Position numbers and translations under genes: made by a program. From Nicotiana tabacum (Eukaryota > Streptophyta > Magnoliopsida > Solanales > Solanaceae): a DNA stretch of 64,000 nt. Of this stretch, positions 44,646 to 56,580 are shown piece after piece. How positions within the stretch are numbered: the stretch's first letter is position 1; each line of letters opens with the position of its first letter. The notes beneath the pieces were generated by a model. It was not told the DNA's origin and did not search any database. It saw only the letters and a list, made by a program, of their open reading frames with translations. The stretch is from contig NC_134096.1 of NCBI RefSeq assembly GCF_000715075.1, positions 122,456,643-122,520,642 of the forward strand. Direction: 5' to 3'.

Positions 44646-47522
44646 TGTCACGACCCAAAATCCCAACCTGTCGTGATGGCGCCTATCTCGATACTAGGCA
44701 AGTCGATAATCTCGATAAACCACAATTTCTCTTAAGTTTGAAAATACAATAATTTAATACAATAAAAAATCCCATAAATACTGACACGAACACTCCCCAA
44801 AACCTGGTGTCACTAAGTACATGAGCATCTAATATGAATAAAGTTTGGAAAATACGGTCTATAATAGTCTGAGACCATATACAATGAACAAAGAGATAGA
44901 GAAGGATAGACAAGGTCTGCGGAACACGGCAGCTAACTTAAAATCTCTTGAAAATCAAGTGCGTGAAATGATCAACACCCGCTATGTCCGGAGACACCTG
45001 GATCTGCACACAAAGTGCAGGGTGTAGTATGAGTACAACCAACTCAGCAAGAAACAATAATAACTAAGGAACTGAAGATAATGACGAGCTACACAGTTAC
45101 AGTAAATTTTCAGTAATTCCAGCAAAGAATAGACATGCTTTCAAATCCGGCAGTTTAAGTCAAATCAATTTTATACAGGTCAATTTCATGTAATCCGGAT
45201 ATGAAATCTTTCAAAGAATTTCACAACAATGACAGATAGCAACCAAGTGCAACAACAAATGCAAAGTAAGTACAACCTCTCAGGCAATAGTCACTCAACT
45301 CATCACTCGGCTCTCAGCCCTCAGCACTCACACTCAATGGGTACCCGCGCTCACTGGGGGTGTACAGATTCCGAAGGGGCTCCTACAGCCCAAGCGCCAT
45401 AATCTGCACGGACAACTCACATGCTGCACGGACAATTCATGTGCTATAATATCCTGCACGGACAACTCACGTGCCATAATATCCTTACCTCACTAACAGG
45501 CCCTCTGCCCTACTTATTCCTCAACCTCTCTAGTCTCTCGGGCTCTCAAAAATCACAAAGATCAGCCCAAACAAAGATAACATAGTGTATCAACAAATAT
45601 CCAGAAAAGACTGAGGTATAATACGCAAGAAAATCATGACTGAGTACAAGACAACAAGTAGCAAATAATTCAACAAGTATGCGACCTCGGTGGATCCCAA
45701 CAATACTATCACATAGCCTAAACATGATTTCTAACATGATTTATAGTCAAATTTCTTCAACACATAGAGAGCATATAGCTAACAATAAATTATTCAGCTT
45801 TACAGTTTTACGGGACAGACCAAATCACAATCCCCTCGGTGCACTCTCACACGTCCATCGCCTAGCATGTGCGTTACATCCAAAATAATCACATGACACA
45901 AAATTCCGGGGTTTCATACCCTCAAGACCAGATTTAAAACTGTTACTTACCTCAGAGCGTGAAATTCTTTACTCTGTTATGCCTTTGCCTCGCATATCGG
46001 CCTCTGAATGCCTCGAATCTAGTCACAAATAATTTATTTCAGTCAATAAAATTTATTGGAATTAATTCTATAAGAAAATGCTAATTTTTCATAAAAATCC
46101 GAATTTTAGCTCGAAAATTGCCTGTGGGGCCCACATCTCGGAACTCGACAAAAGTTACAAAATCTGGAAGCCCATTCAACCACGAGTCTAACCATACCAA
46201 TTTTATCAAAATTCGACCCCAATTCGACCCTCAAATCTTCAATTTAAACTAAGAGGGTTTTCAAACTTTTCCAATTTAATTCACCAATTAAATGATAAAA
46301 CAACCATGGATTCGGGTAATTTAACCAATATTGAGTTAAGAACACTTACCCCGTTATTTTCCTTGAAACACTCCCGAAACAAATCTGTCAAAAACTGAAA
46401 ATGGGGCGAAGTCCCATTTTCAGAAAATAAACTCTCTGTCTAGACATTTGCTCTACGCGATCGCGAAGAACAATTTTCCATCGCCCAGATTTTACTTTCC
46501 CACGCGATAGCGAAGCACAACATCACAGACCTATGCGATCGCGGACTCGTCCACACGATTGCGAAGTACAAAACGCGTGACTTTTATTTCCGCTCCACTT
46601 ACTCTACGTGAACGCGACCTTCTTCACGCATTCGCGAGTCACAAAATCCTAGAGCTACGCGATCGTGTCCCGCCTCACGCGATCGCGAAGCACAAAATGC
46701 CACTGCCTAACATTAACCCTACACGGTCGCAGATATCCCCACGCGATCGCGTAGAACAAAAGCCCCTACCGACCAACTAAGCCTACGCGATTGCAGACGC
46801 ATTCACGCGATCGCGTAGAAGGAAAACATCATGAGATATTAGAAAATTCTAGTAGTTGTTCAAGTCCAAATTTTTTATCCGTTAACCATCCAAAACTCAC
46901 CCGAGCCCCTCGAGACCTCAACCAAATATACCAACAATTCCTAAAATAACATACGGACTTAGTTGAACCCTCAAATCACCTCAAACAATGCTAAAATCAT
47001 GAATTACACCCCAATTCAAGCCTGATGAACTTTGAAATTTCTAATTTCTACAAATGACTCCGGAACCTATCAAATCACGTCCGATTTACCTCAAATTTTG
47101 CGCACAAGTCATAAATGACATAATGGAGGTACTCAAATTTTCAGAATCGGATTTCGACCCTAAGATCAAAAAGTCAACCCCCGGGTCAAACTTCCCAAAA
47201 ATTCAACTTTCGGCATTTCAAGCCTAATTCCACTTCGGACCTCCAAATAATATTTCGGACACGCTCCTAAGCCCAAAATTACTATACGGAGCTATTAGAA
47301 TCATCAAAATTCAAATCCGAGGTCGTTTACACATATGTCCATATCCGGTCCACTTTTCTAACTTAAAATTTTAATTATGAGACGTGTCTTATTTCACTCC
47401 GAATTCCTTCTACACCCGAACCCACTAACTCGGTAAGTCATAAAATAACTATAAAGCATAAATTGAGCTGTAATTAAGGGAACGAGGTTATAATACTCAA
47501 AACGACCGACCGGGTCGTTACA
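44646..47522 (-). repeat. 5' LTR of element B
   Basis: TGTCACGACCC to GGGTCGTTACA. It is the uninterrupted twin of the split left LTR and shows the unoccupied ATTTC site for D near 47262. Frames inside it are not genes. Confidence 0.92.
46445..46820. repeat. ACGCGATCGCG palindrome block in 5' LTR of B
   Basis: Twin of 28985-29370, with one unit fewer near 46490. Confidence 0.85.
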
Positions 47523-48831
47523 CTAATGCCCAGGTATTTACTCTTCGTGATCGCAGAAAATGCTTCGCGATCACGAAGCATAACTTTTCTTAGCCCAAAA
47601 TTTGCCTTTCGCGATCGCGAAGAACAAGTGCCCAGCTCTACCAGATAGCCTCTAGTATAATGGTCATAACGTTTTGTACAAAACTCCAAATTGGAAATGG
47701 TTTAACTTTCTGAAAACTAGACAACAAGAGCTACAACTCTCATGTTTTTTCTTATCTCCTAGTTCCTTATAGATTGCGAGATATAAGCTGCCAAAGTTAG
47801 CCCTGTGCAACATAAATTTCTTCTTAGCGATTTCCAAACTCTTCCCAAACAACCTGTATTATATCAACTATAACTTTTTGTACACAACTCCAAATGCCAA
47901 ACGGTTTGATTTTCTGAAAACTAGACCCAAAGGGTTACAACTTTCATTTTTAGATCATCTCCACATTCTTCGTAGATTGCGAGATATAAGCTTCCAAAGT
48001 TGAGTCAGTACAGGAGGATTTTCCTCTACGCGATCGCGAAAAGGCTTCCGCGATCGCGATTCACAATGTCCAAACAACAAAATTCCTCTTCGCGATCACG
48101 ACCGTTTGTCCGCAATCCCGATGCATACCTCTGTGGCCAAAAACCAGCAACTAAAAATGGCCTAGAAATGGTCCGAAATCACCCCGAAACTCACCCGAGC
48201 CACTCGGGGCCCCGTCCGAACATACCAACAAGTCTCAAAACATATTACGAACTTCGTCGAAACCTCAAATCACATCAAACAATGCTAAAACCACAAATTA
48301 TACCCCAATTCAAGCTTAATGAAACTAAGAAATTTCAACTTCTACATTCAACGTCGAAACCTATCAAATCAAGTCCGACTGACCTCAAATTTTGCACACA
48401 AGTCATAAATGACATAATGGACCTATGAAAATTTTCAGAACTGGATTCCGACCCCGATATCAAAAAGTCAACTCCTCAGTCAAACTTCCAACTTAAACTT
48501 CCTATTTGCGCCATTTCAAGCCTAATTTAACTACGGGCTTCCAAATAATTTTTCGGACACACTCCTAAGTCCAAAATCATCATAGAAGCTATTGGAATAA
48601 TCAAAACTCTGTTCCGGGGTCGTTTACTCAAAAGTCCAACTCTGGTCAGCTCTTTTCATTTAAGCTTCAAAAATGAGAATTGTTCTTTCAATTTAATCCG
48701 GAATCATCAGAAAAACAACAAACTCGACCACACAGGCAAGTCATAATACACATCACAAAGTTGCTTATGACCTTAAGTCGTTGAACAAGACGCTAATCCT
48801 TAAAACGACAAGTCGGGTCGTTATATTCTCC
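47523..48831 (-). repeat. LTR C, sense-start part
   Basis: Continues LTR C after B. Palindrome blocks of CGCGATCGCGAAG type lie at 47535-47625 and 48020-48110. Between them is a diverged tandem duplication: 47655-47830 and 47862-48000 share TTTTGTACAAAACTCCAAAT-like and AGATTGCGAGATATAAGC sequences. Confidence 0.75.
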
Positions 48832-50009
48832 CCCTCTTAAACATACGTTCGTCCTCGAACGTGCCAAGAATCTTTTTGAGGACATTAAATACTAAGTTTA
48901 TTATTACACACATACCCGCGAGTGATTCTACTTCACCGCAAATGTAATATGGATTCGACAATGCCACCTCAGTTTAGATTATTTCTTTTATCCTCATTTA
49001 TAAATTTTGAAGCTAATTTCCTACACTCCAATAAATTTCAGAAATACCTGATTTTTATATTAACACATTGTGTTAGTCTCAACCGGCTGTAGCAATTTCG
49101 TGCCTACACACACATTTTACGTATGCCCATAACCACATCTCTAGTCATAATAGCTGTTCATAATCAATTACAACATCGTTAATTAACCTCATGTTAACAA
49201 AAATCTCGTTTCAAGCCTTCACCTTACTAACAACGAGACACGGGGCAAGAAGACCTCATAATTATTTACCCGAGTTAACGAGTCACATTTAACACAACCT
49301 GGGTACTCACCTCGTAGGTTAAAACTTAATAATTACAACATGAATTTGGCAAATTATGCATAGAGAAATTCATACAAGAATTTTCAAATAAGCCTAACAG
49401 GCATGACTCCCTATAAGTACTATAGTACAAATTTAATTTCACAAAGGGAGAATTTAAACTCATAAATTTTTCACCACAAGGACCTCATCCTTATATAACT
49501 TCCACCGCGGCTTGTAGCCCAATTTAAATATTTTACATCATATAAAAATATGAGGATCTCGTCCTCAACTCCGAATCGCAAGTATATTGCACATTGTGCC
49601 AACCGAGATTTTTCCATTCCCTTTCTTTATTCTTTTTAATAAATTTCGTAAATAATTTTCACAACACATAATGAACCCCTATACCGGTAGGGCATATAAT
49701 TCATAAAATTGTAATCAATTATCCCGAAATTACATCAAAACCCACTATAGTGAGTAACAGAAAATCACTTTTGGACTTATAACCCTCAATAGTGTGCAAA
49801 ACAAAATGATAGACACGGGCTAACATCATCAAATCTCTCAACAGGGGTAAACACATGAGAAGTGTACAAATCACAAACTCGCCCTATATGGAGCACGATA
49901 GGAGGTCTCACCTCGATAATCAGAATTGAATCAAAATAAGAATAGTGCTCCTTTTATTATAAATTAAATCATGCATGTACGACACCATCTGGTGTATTGG
50001 CCTCCACCA
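48832..50009 (-). other. Internal region of element C without recognisable pol
   Basis: Starts with a polypurine tract (minus strand GTTTAAGAGGGGGAGAA) and GTTCGTCCTCGAACG, the sequence that follows the LTR in T and D too. The next 1.1 kb is AT-rich and shows no reverse transcriptase or integrase motif in any frame. C is either a non-autonomous derivative or has lost pol. Confidence 0.55.
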
Positions 50010-50350
50010 AGTCATAGCAATTATATCAATGGTCGGGCCTCTCCCTTTAGGGCGCCCTCTACCCATCTGTCCTCCATACGTATCTGACTGTGCATGTGGG
50101 GTAGTAACTGGAATAGAGCCTGAAGCCTAAATATTCTGATGAAATCCGGCTCTCCCAAGTCTGGGACAATCTCTCATGATGTGCCTAGTATCATCACACT
50201 GATAACAACCCCTCTGCGGGTTCGACTACTCATACCGAGTCAGTGCCAGATAACTAGAATAACCATTATAAGAACCCCGTGCCGGTGGTGCATTAAACAA
50301 ACTTATTGTAGCACCCCGAGTATTCTGAAATTGTTTCTGTGACCCCTCTG
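50010..50350 (-). pseudogene. gag zinc-knuckle remnant of element C
   Basis: The minus strand encodes a perfect CCHC box (CYQCDDTRHIMRDC, spacing C-x2-C-x4-H-x4-C), then PRLGRAGFHQNI, a stop, and a Gly/Arg tail (MGRGRPKGRG). It is cut near 50366 by the truncated copia element. Confidence 0.75.
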
Positions 50351-50434
50351 GTACTAAAATGTAGAATTATTAAGGACACGGGAATACCGTAAGTCCCAAC
50401 ACCATCCCATACAAATCTCACCTCTTAATATATT

Positions 50435-51239
50435 AAGACAGTACTTGGAAAATTCAAGCACTTAGGGTTTAAAGTTGCAAAGACTCCAATTGTCGTGAAT
50501 CTTGCATTAGCAATGAACAAAGGCCAAAGCATATCACAATTGGATTATGCTCGTGTGTTGGGATGCTTAATGTATATCATGAATTGTACACGACCAGATA
50601 TAGCTTGTGATATAAGCAAACTGAGTCGATACACAAGCAATCCAGGTCAATCTCATTGGATGGCAATGAAACGAGTTTTGGGATATTTAGAACATACCCA
50701 GGACTTTGCTTTGCACTACAGTAAATATCCTGCGGTGATTGAGGGATATTGTGATGCAAATTGGATCACCGGTTCAACTGATTCTAAGTCCACAAGTGGA
50801 TATGTATTCACTATTGGTGGAAGAGCGGTATCTTGGAAGTCGTCCAAGCAAACTTGTATTGCCCGTTCTACAATGGAAGCTGAGTTCATAGCCTTAGATA
50901 AAGCCGGTGAAGAAGCTGAATGGCTCCGGAATTTCTTGGAAGACATTCCATTTTGGCCCAAACCGTTGGCAACAATATGCATACATTGCGATAGTCAAGC
51001 GGCAATTGGAAGGGTTGGGAGCGTGATGTATAACGGTAAATGTCGTCATATACGATGAAGACATAAAACCGTTAGGCAATTACTCTCTAGAGGAATTATC
51101 ATGATTGACTATGTAAAGTCAAGCGATAATGTATCGAATCCACTTACAAAAGGCCTAACTAGAGAGGTAGTTGAGAAATCATTGAGGGGAATGGGACTAT
51201 GGCCGAGAACAAACCATTGTGGCAGTAACTCTACCTAGA
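50435..51239 (+). pseudogene. Copia RNase H domain (element K)
   Basis: Encodes the C-terminal part of a Ty1/copia polyprotein: [20 protein letters not shown] and [20 protein letters not shown], then RNase H with the acidic residues in [40 protein letters not shown] and [13 protein letters not shown] at 51056-51058 replaces Arg (CGA to TGA, a CpG change). The frame then continues unbroken (RHKTVRQLLSRGIIMIDYVK, LTKGLTREVVEKSLRGMGLW) to a natural stop at 51237-51239. One nonsense change is the only defect in this part. Confidence 0.92.
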
Positions 51240-51793
51240 AGACTGGAGATCCCAAGATCTAGGTTAAAGGAGATCAAACAAAGTCATTAATGACGGTTCA
51301 ACATTGTCAACTAAAAGTTTGGTCCATTCTCTTGATGAAACAATGTTCAGTACCAAGTATAAAGCATTAAGACTTTTTAATGATTTCTAAATTTGATACG
51401 GGGTATATCAAATAGTGTATCTACGGGATGACACGTTTAGGAATTGCCTATGTAAGTGTGAAGTGTTAGCCTCTTCAAGGAAAATTTTGTAAGGCCAATT
51501 CTCTACGCACTTAATAAACCAGGCGATGTTCATGGCTGAAACGAACACAACAATGCGAGCCAAAGACGGTTAAGGGTTGGTTGTGTGACTTATGGTTGTC
51601 TAGGTATACACCAAAGTTATACGGTTCAAAGATATCAAATCTACTGATTGACCGAGTATATCCGACATATGTTCACTACGAAAAGTTCAAAGGGAAACCT
51701 ACTTATCCTGATACAATTAATCCTTGCTTGCGAATCACACAGTTTTTCATGCATATTTCTGTGATATAGCCATTCCCCATTCATGTGGGGGAT
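51240..51793 (+). other. 3' non-coding region and polypurine tract of copia K
   Basis: No protein-coding signal beyond a chance 62-codon frame. It ends in CATGTGGGGGAT (51783-51793) directly before TGTTGGG, the usual copia arrangement. Confidence 0.7.
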
Positions 51794-52191
51794 TGTTGGG
51801 TTTTTAAGCTTAAATATAGCTTAAAATTATTAGATTTTTAAGCTTAAATATAGTTTAAAAGAGGGTGGATGGGAAATGGAAGGGATATTGTCCCATATTG
51901 AAAGAGGAAAATATTTTGATGGGTATATATACAATTGTACTTCTTCTAACTCTTAAAGAGTTAAGAAGAAGGCAAGTCTCGCGCCGTCGTCGTCGTCGCT
52001 CACTCGGCTTCGGATTTGGATTTGGTCAAATGATCGATTGATTGATTAATTTTTTGGACCAAATTTATTTGTTAATAGTAAATATTAATAGAATTGTTAT
52101 TAAATATCCGATTTTTTGTAAATGGAATATTAATATTAAATCCAAACGTAATAGTATATGCCCTTTGCTTTTTGTAAAAGACATTTACAAA

Positions 52192-52325
52192 ACAGTTTGC
52201 ACCTCTTCGGGTTTGAAAAACAGTTTGCACCTCTTCAGATTTGAAGAACAGTTTGCACCTCTTCAGATTTGAATAAACAGTTGACACCTCTTCGAATTTG
52301 AAGAGTTGCACCTCTTAAGTTTGAG
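52192..52325 (+). repeat. 28-bp tandem repeats upstream of TATA in LTR K
   Basis: Between four and five copies of AACAGTTTGCACCTCTTCAG followed by ATTTGAAG. It ends about 15 bp before the TATA box at 52338, so the array sits where enhancers of plant copia LTRs are found. Confidence 0.88.
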
Positions 52326-52337
52326 CTCAACATTGGC

Positions 52338-52345
52338 TATAAATA
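52338..52345 (+). promoter_or_regulatory. TATA box of copia LTR K
   Basis: TATAAATA behind the 28-bp array; the predicted RNA start would be near 52370. Confidence 0.6.
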
Positions 52346-52681
52346 CTAGTCCATTCTCTCAGATTTTCCATACGAATTTCTGACTTCTCCTCCTTTCTTC
52401 TGCATTGTTTTAACAACAAACAAAGCAACAGTAAGTGTGATTTGCTACCGATCCTTGTGTTCGCTGAAACACTGGTGTTTGAAATATCGCTACTCCAGTG
52501 TGTAATTCGTTCTATCCTGAAAGGAAATAATCCACAACCTTGAGTACTAGGAGGGGATTAAATTTCTTAAGGAAACACTGTGAATTCAGTGGGCTCGGAT
52601 TAAATTCTGTTTCGTTTACATTTCTGTTTATTTGTTATTTTATCTTCTCCAGAATTATTTTACAAATACAATTCAATAACA

Positions 52682-54779
52682 CTATTAGCGTAAGAAATTT
52701 TACACTATCAAATTTTTTACACTGACGGTATATATAACTTAAATTGTTTAAAGAAATTTTACCTAGAAAAGTTTGTGTTAGGCTATTGTTTTTCATGTAA
52801 TCATGGACTAAGAGTCTGCTGGTCAGTATCCTCTGAGGGTGACAAGATTTTCATGCCTAATATCAGACAATGCAGCTATTTCTAATATAAATTCCCTTTC
52901 ATCTCGCATTGTTTCTAATTCAATTGATAGAACCTTTACACCAGCACTGCTTCCATCTTCAACCCGACCCTTTTCAAGAAAACAAAAACCAAATCAACAT
53001 CAGCAACGAATGCAGTCGGAATAAAATAGCCATCACCCTCTCCCCCAACTACTCCGCTTTAACTGGAGTCGGCTATATGAATCCTCACTGTTCATGTCAT
53101 TTCATTTACGCCTTCAGGCCACATATATTTTTAGAGTCTGCTGAAATTCATACATAAAATAGTATGAAACCTTCAATTATTTTTCGCTCATCAACCAGAA
53201 GAATTCTAATATCTATAGACAAAATCTATATCAAATGTTGTTTATATATAATTTACTGTTATGTACTTTATACTATATTAGATTCTTATTATAGCCTTGG
53301 ATTTTGGTATTGCATAATAGTTCAACTTCCTGTTACTTCTCTTCCTTCAAAACTCACGCATTCGAAAACAAACTCACGCATTCGAAAACAATATCTATAA
53401 AATTTGTTTATAAAAAGTTTCGTAATATGATGTTTAGACTATATTAGATATTCACCGTAACCGTATAAATTACTATTGGATAGTCGTTCAACTTCCTCCT
53501 ATGTTAGTAATTTCTACTTTACACTTTTATGTTCTACTTTAAGCAATATATGCATTAAACATAGAAACGGCTATTCTTCCATTTAACCAACAAGTATTGA
53601 TTTCCTACCTTCTTTCTGTAGAGTTAAATCTTTTTCTTTCTATTGGTTTCCTTTTCTTTTGACATATGCAAAACCGGGTCCACAATATGTGGGTTTTCCT
53701 CAATTATGCTGCAAAAAACTTGATTTTTTCATGCTTTGCTCTTTTATGTTCTGCTTGAAGATCGACATATGCATTTAACACACCAGTTGAAGCCTAATGA
53801 TCAGAAAAATACTTTTAGTTGCAGCAATATTAGACCTATCAGGAAAACTATTTTCCGATTTTTTCATATCTTGCCATTTTGCTGTATGTAAGCGTTCTTT
53901 GTCTTCCATTAAAAGACGCCCTCTCTTTACTCCTTCAAAGGCAACGCCTATTCTTCTTCATCTTTATTTAAACCAAACGTCAACTTCTCTTCCTCTTATT
54001 TCCTCCACCCCACAATAAATCTCATCTTTCTTCCTTAATTATTTTTTACCCTGCTCTATGATGTGTTCGTTAACTATCTCTCTTACGGATAATGCCGATG
54101 TTGTTATTTATACTCTTAAATTGATGTGTGAATATAAAAAACTAGAATACTGGTGTTCATAAGATTAGCAGAACCTTATACTGCTTCAATTCCAGTAGCA
54201 CTTGCCAACTAATGTTTTCTCATCTTCTGTTTGTACCAACTGTAATCCCATCCGGATCCTTTCACCATGAATCCCAAATTGTGGTATTGTTGTACATTGA
54301 AATGATCACGAAAATATATGCTTTTCCTTGGCAAAATTTTAAAGACTTTTTATTTCTATTTAATTAAATATAGATTCTCCATATATTAGCATTATTATAT
54401 TTTCCCTGCTCTATTCAAATGTGTTGTTCTTGAAGATCGACATATGCATTAAACACTCTTCCTCTTATTTCCTCCGCCCTACAATAAATCCCATCTTTCT
54501 TCCTTAATTATTTTTTACCCTACTCCATGATGTGTTACTAACTCTAGGGGTGTTTCACATTTAATAAAGCATAAAAGTAGTTTATATGATGACCAGTTCT
54601 TATAAAGTTTAAAGTACATTTAAACTGATTCCTACAATGGATGCAAATATTATATATCATTCACAGCGAGATTGTACAAATATTTGTCGAGGTAACTTTT
54701 CATTCTACATTTAACAATGTTATTTCTTTTTCTTTTTTTTTTTGGTTTCTTCAATTAACATTATGTTTATGATTTTACA
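52682..54779. other. AT-rich region with short direct repeats, no gene recognised
   Basis: About 2.1 kb. A 20-bp unit CAAACTCACGCATTCGAAAA is doubled at 53350-53395. A segment of about 100 bp at 53988-54080 (TCCTCTTATTTCCTCC, TTCCTTAATTATTTTTTACC) recurs at 54452-54540. AGATCGACATATGCATT occurs twice (53760 and 54437). No frame longer than about 80 codons carries a known motif. Confidence 0.5.
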
Positions 54780-54925
54780 GGTTCTGCTAAAGAATATGAA
54801 GTTTCCACAGATTTGAGTTATTGGGAAATCTCACAAATGCGGATTAAATATTTTACAAATAAACAAGTACAACTGAGAGCTGACATATATAAAGGAGTTT
54901 TACCAGATCATTCATGCAAAGAATG
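54780..54925 (+). pseudogene. Helitron helicase N-side remnant (tentative)
   Basis: After an acceptor-like ATTTTACAG the sequence encodes YWEISQMRIKYFTNKQVQLR and ADIYKGVLPDHSCKE. It resembles, from memory, the region before the helicase motor in plant Helitron proteins (a segment with an LRADLYxG-like motif). A diverged second copy of 85-90 bp lies at 55190-55280. The assignment is tentative and leans on the clearer helicase piece at 57720. Confidence 0.35.
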
Positions 54926-55280
54926 AATTCAAATATATTTGTGTCTGTAAAATTTTTATAAATGTTATTGCATTTGTGACCTTTGAATCCAAGAATGACT
55001 CCGAATATATTTGTATATACAAAGATATTACATATGTTATTACATTTATGACTTTTGAATTAGATTGTTGCAGATAATTATATTGTTGAGATAGGATTTT
55101 ATTTGTTTCAATGGTTTTCTACATTTAACATTACGTATATCACAGTTACAAGTACAACTGAATAGGTTTTCATATATTTAAGGTTGCAGATTGAATATTT
55201 TAAAGTTAAACAAGTTACAACTGATAGCTGAAATATTTATAGGAGTTTACTAGAGTATTAATGCAAAGAATGACTTAGAA

Positions 55281-56580
55281 TATATTTATTATATCATTTT
55301 TAAGCGCTAGAAATTAACGTTAACCAACAAATTTCTGATGCAACATCCCATTGATTGTTTTATCTCATTTTCCTCATATGCTGAAAGATTTACATAAAAG
55401 GAAAAAGTTGAAGTGCAAAAGAAGAAGACAATAAAAGCTAGAATTTTAACTCTCCACCCCCCAGTCGTATGAAGATTTCCACTTCTACCGACCTTCCCCG
55501 TGTGCCATCTCTATTAGGATTTTCATACAACTGTAGATGACAAACTTTTCGGTATTATGTAGTTGTCAACGGACAACCTATTTTTCTTACCTTCGGTGGT
55601 TTATTGCTATTTATTTCTGCAAAAAATACAAATTATAATCAACTATGAAAGAGTTGGAATACTGATACCATATTTTCATTGGGAACAACTGGATGATATA
55701 CTTAATTCTTTGTAGTTAGATGACGATTTTGTAAACTTTTAAATGTACTTTTACAATGGCGTGAAGGACCGATGATTCATTTACAATTAAAAAAAATTAT
55801 ATCGGAAGCTTCAAAGATTACATGGGAAAGTGGATTGCCAAGGTGATATGACAACTCTCTCTAACCAATATATCTTTTATCTCCATTTTTTAATAATCTT
55901 TCCATCCATTCTTATAATTCACTCTACTTAACACCCCACAACATCTCTAATCTCTTTTATCTAATCTCTTATCTCTCTCTAATAATTAATAAATAAAAGT
56001 ACAACCAGATTGCCTAATGAACCCCAAATATCCGTTTGTCTTAAAAAGCCCAACTATATCCGTTTGGTTGTCCCTATGAAAGCTCACGTTGCACCAATTT
56101 TTTCATAACCCAAAAAGTAATCTTAATCGGTTCCTTCATATATCTGACTTCATTCATAATGACGCCCTCTTCATCCTCCTGGGCAAAACCTGCCTCCGTT
56201 ATAGTGGCTTTTCCAAAGGGTTGTAACTTTTCAATTAACCGTTGGCATCATTTAAAATTTTTAACCGAATCCTTTTTATAAAAGCCTCGCATACCATTGT
56301 CCTCAAACAATTTCTGCTATCCTTCTTAAACTCATATGCTATTTTCCTATCCTTAAACTGTTATACACAATAATATACCTCCACAAATCCAAAGCCTTTG
56401 CGGCAAGGAATTTGTTTTCAAGCTACGATTAAACAATTACAATCTTAAAGAGGGGCTTAAAAATTATACGGTATTCATGTTGTTCATTCCAGATGAGAAT
56501 CTGGAATTGCAATACACAACAAGGACAGAACAAAAGGTATTGTGATATAGGTTGTTTCAAATGGTAATCCAGATGTATAT
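55281..56580. other. AT-rich region, nothing recognised
   Basis: No frame of note except a 40-codon one at 56159-56281 (TPSSSSWAKPASVIVAFPKG) without a known motif. Confidence 0.4.

Larger units (their letters stand above)
27180..47522 (-). mobile_element. Element B: chromovirus with rearranged 3' half
   Basis: TGTCACGACCC at 27180 and GGGTCGTTACA at 47522 are flanked by CTAAT on both sides. The right LTR (44646-47522), primer site, gag, protease, reverse transcriptase and part of integrase are present on the minus strand. The left LTR is split by element D and ends at 40186. In place of the polypurine tract and the end of integrase, 326 bp of LTR C flank follow (40187-40512). RNase H is deleted. 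Same lineage as T and D. Confidence 0.88.
23854..48831 (-). mobile_element. Element C: long 3' LTR interrupted by B (with D) and a hAT-type insertion
   Basis: Starts TGTCACGACCC at 23854 and ends GGGTCGTTATA at 48831, where the sequence TTCTCCCCCTCTTAAAC (a polypurine tract on the minus strand) begins the internal region. B (27180-47522) is inserted with a CTAAT duplication (27175-27179 and 47523-47527). Without B and the hAT insertion the LTR is about 3.9 kb. It resembles LTR F (61210-64000) along its left part. The left flank is ACAAT; the other end of C is not identified. Confidence 0.75.
50366..52681 (+). mobile_element. Copia element K, 5'-truncated
   Basis: The end of pol, a 3' non-coding part, a polypurine tract and the 3' LTR of a plus-strand copia element. 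The left border is fuzzy (50366-50440); everything upstream of the reverse transcriptase-RNase H linker is missing. No duplication can be assigned. Confidence 0.8.
51794..52681 (+). repeat. 3' LTR of copia K
   Basis: TGTTGGGTTTTTAAGC at the start and CAATTCAATAACA at the end (TGTT...AACA). It includes a CGTCGTCGTCGTCG run at 51984, a 28-bp tandem array, and a TATA box TATAAATA at 52338-52345. The end point is inferred from the terminal pattern. Confidence 0.75.

Noticed and set aside
52042..52311. Frames on both strands in copia LTR K
   Set aside because: They lie in the 28-bp array upstream of the TATA box.
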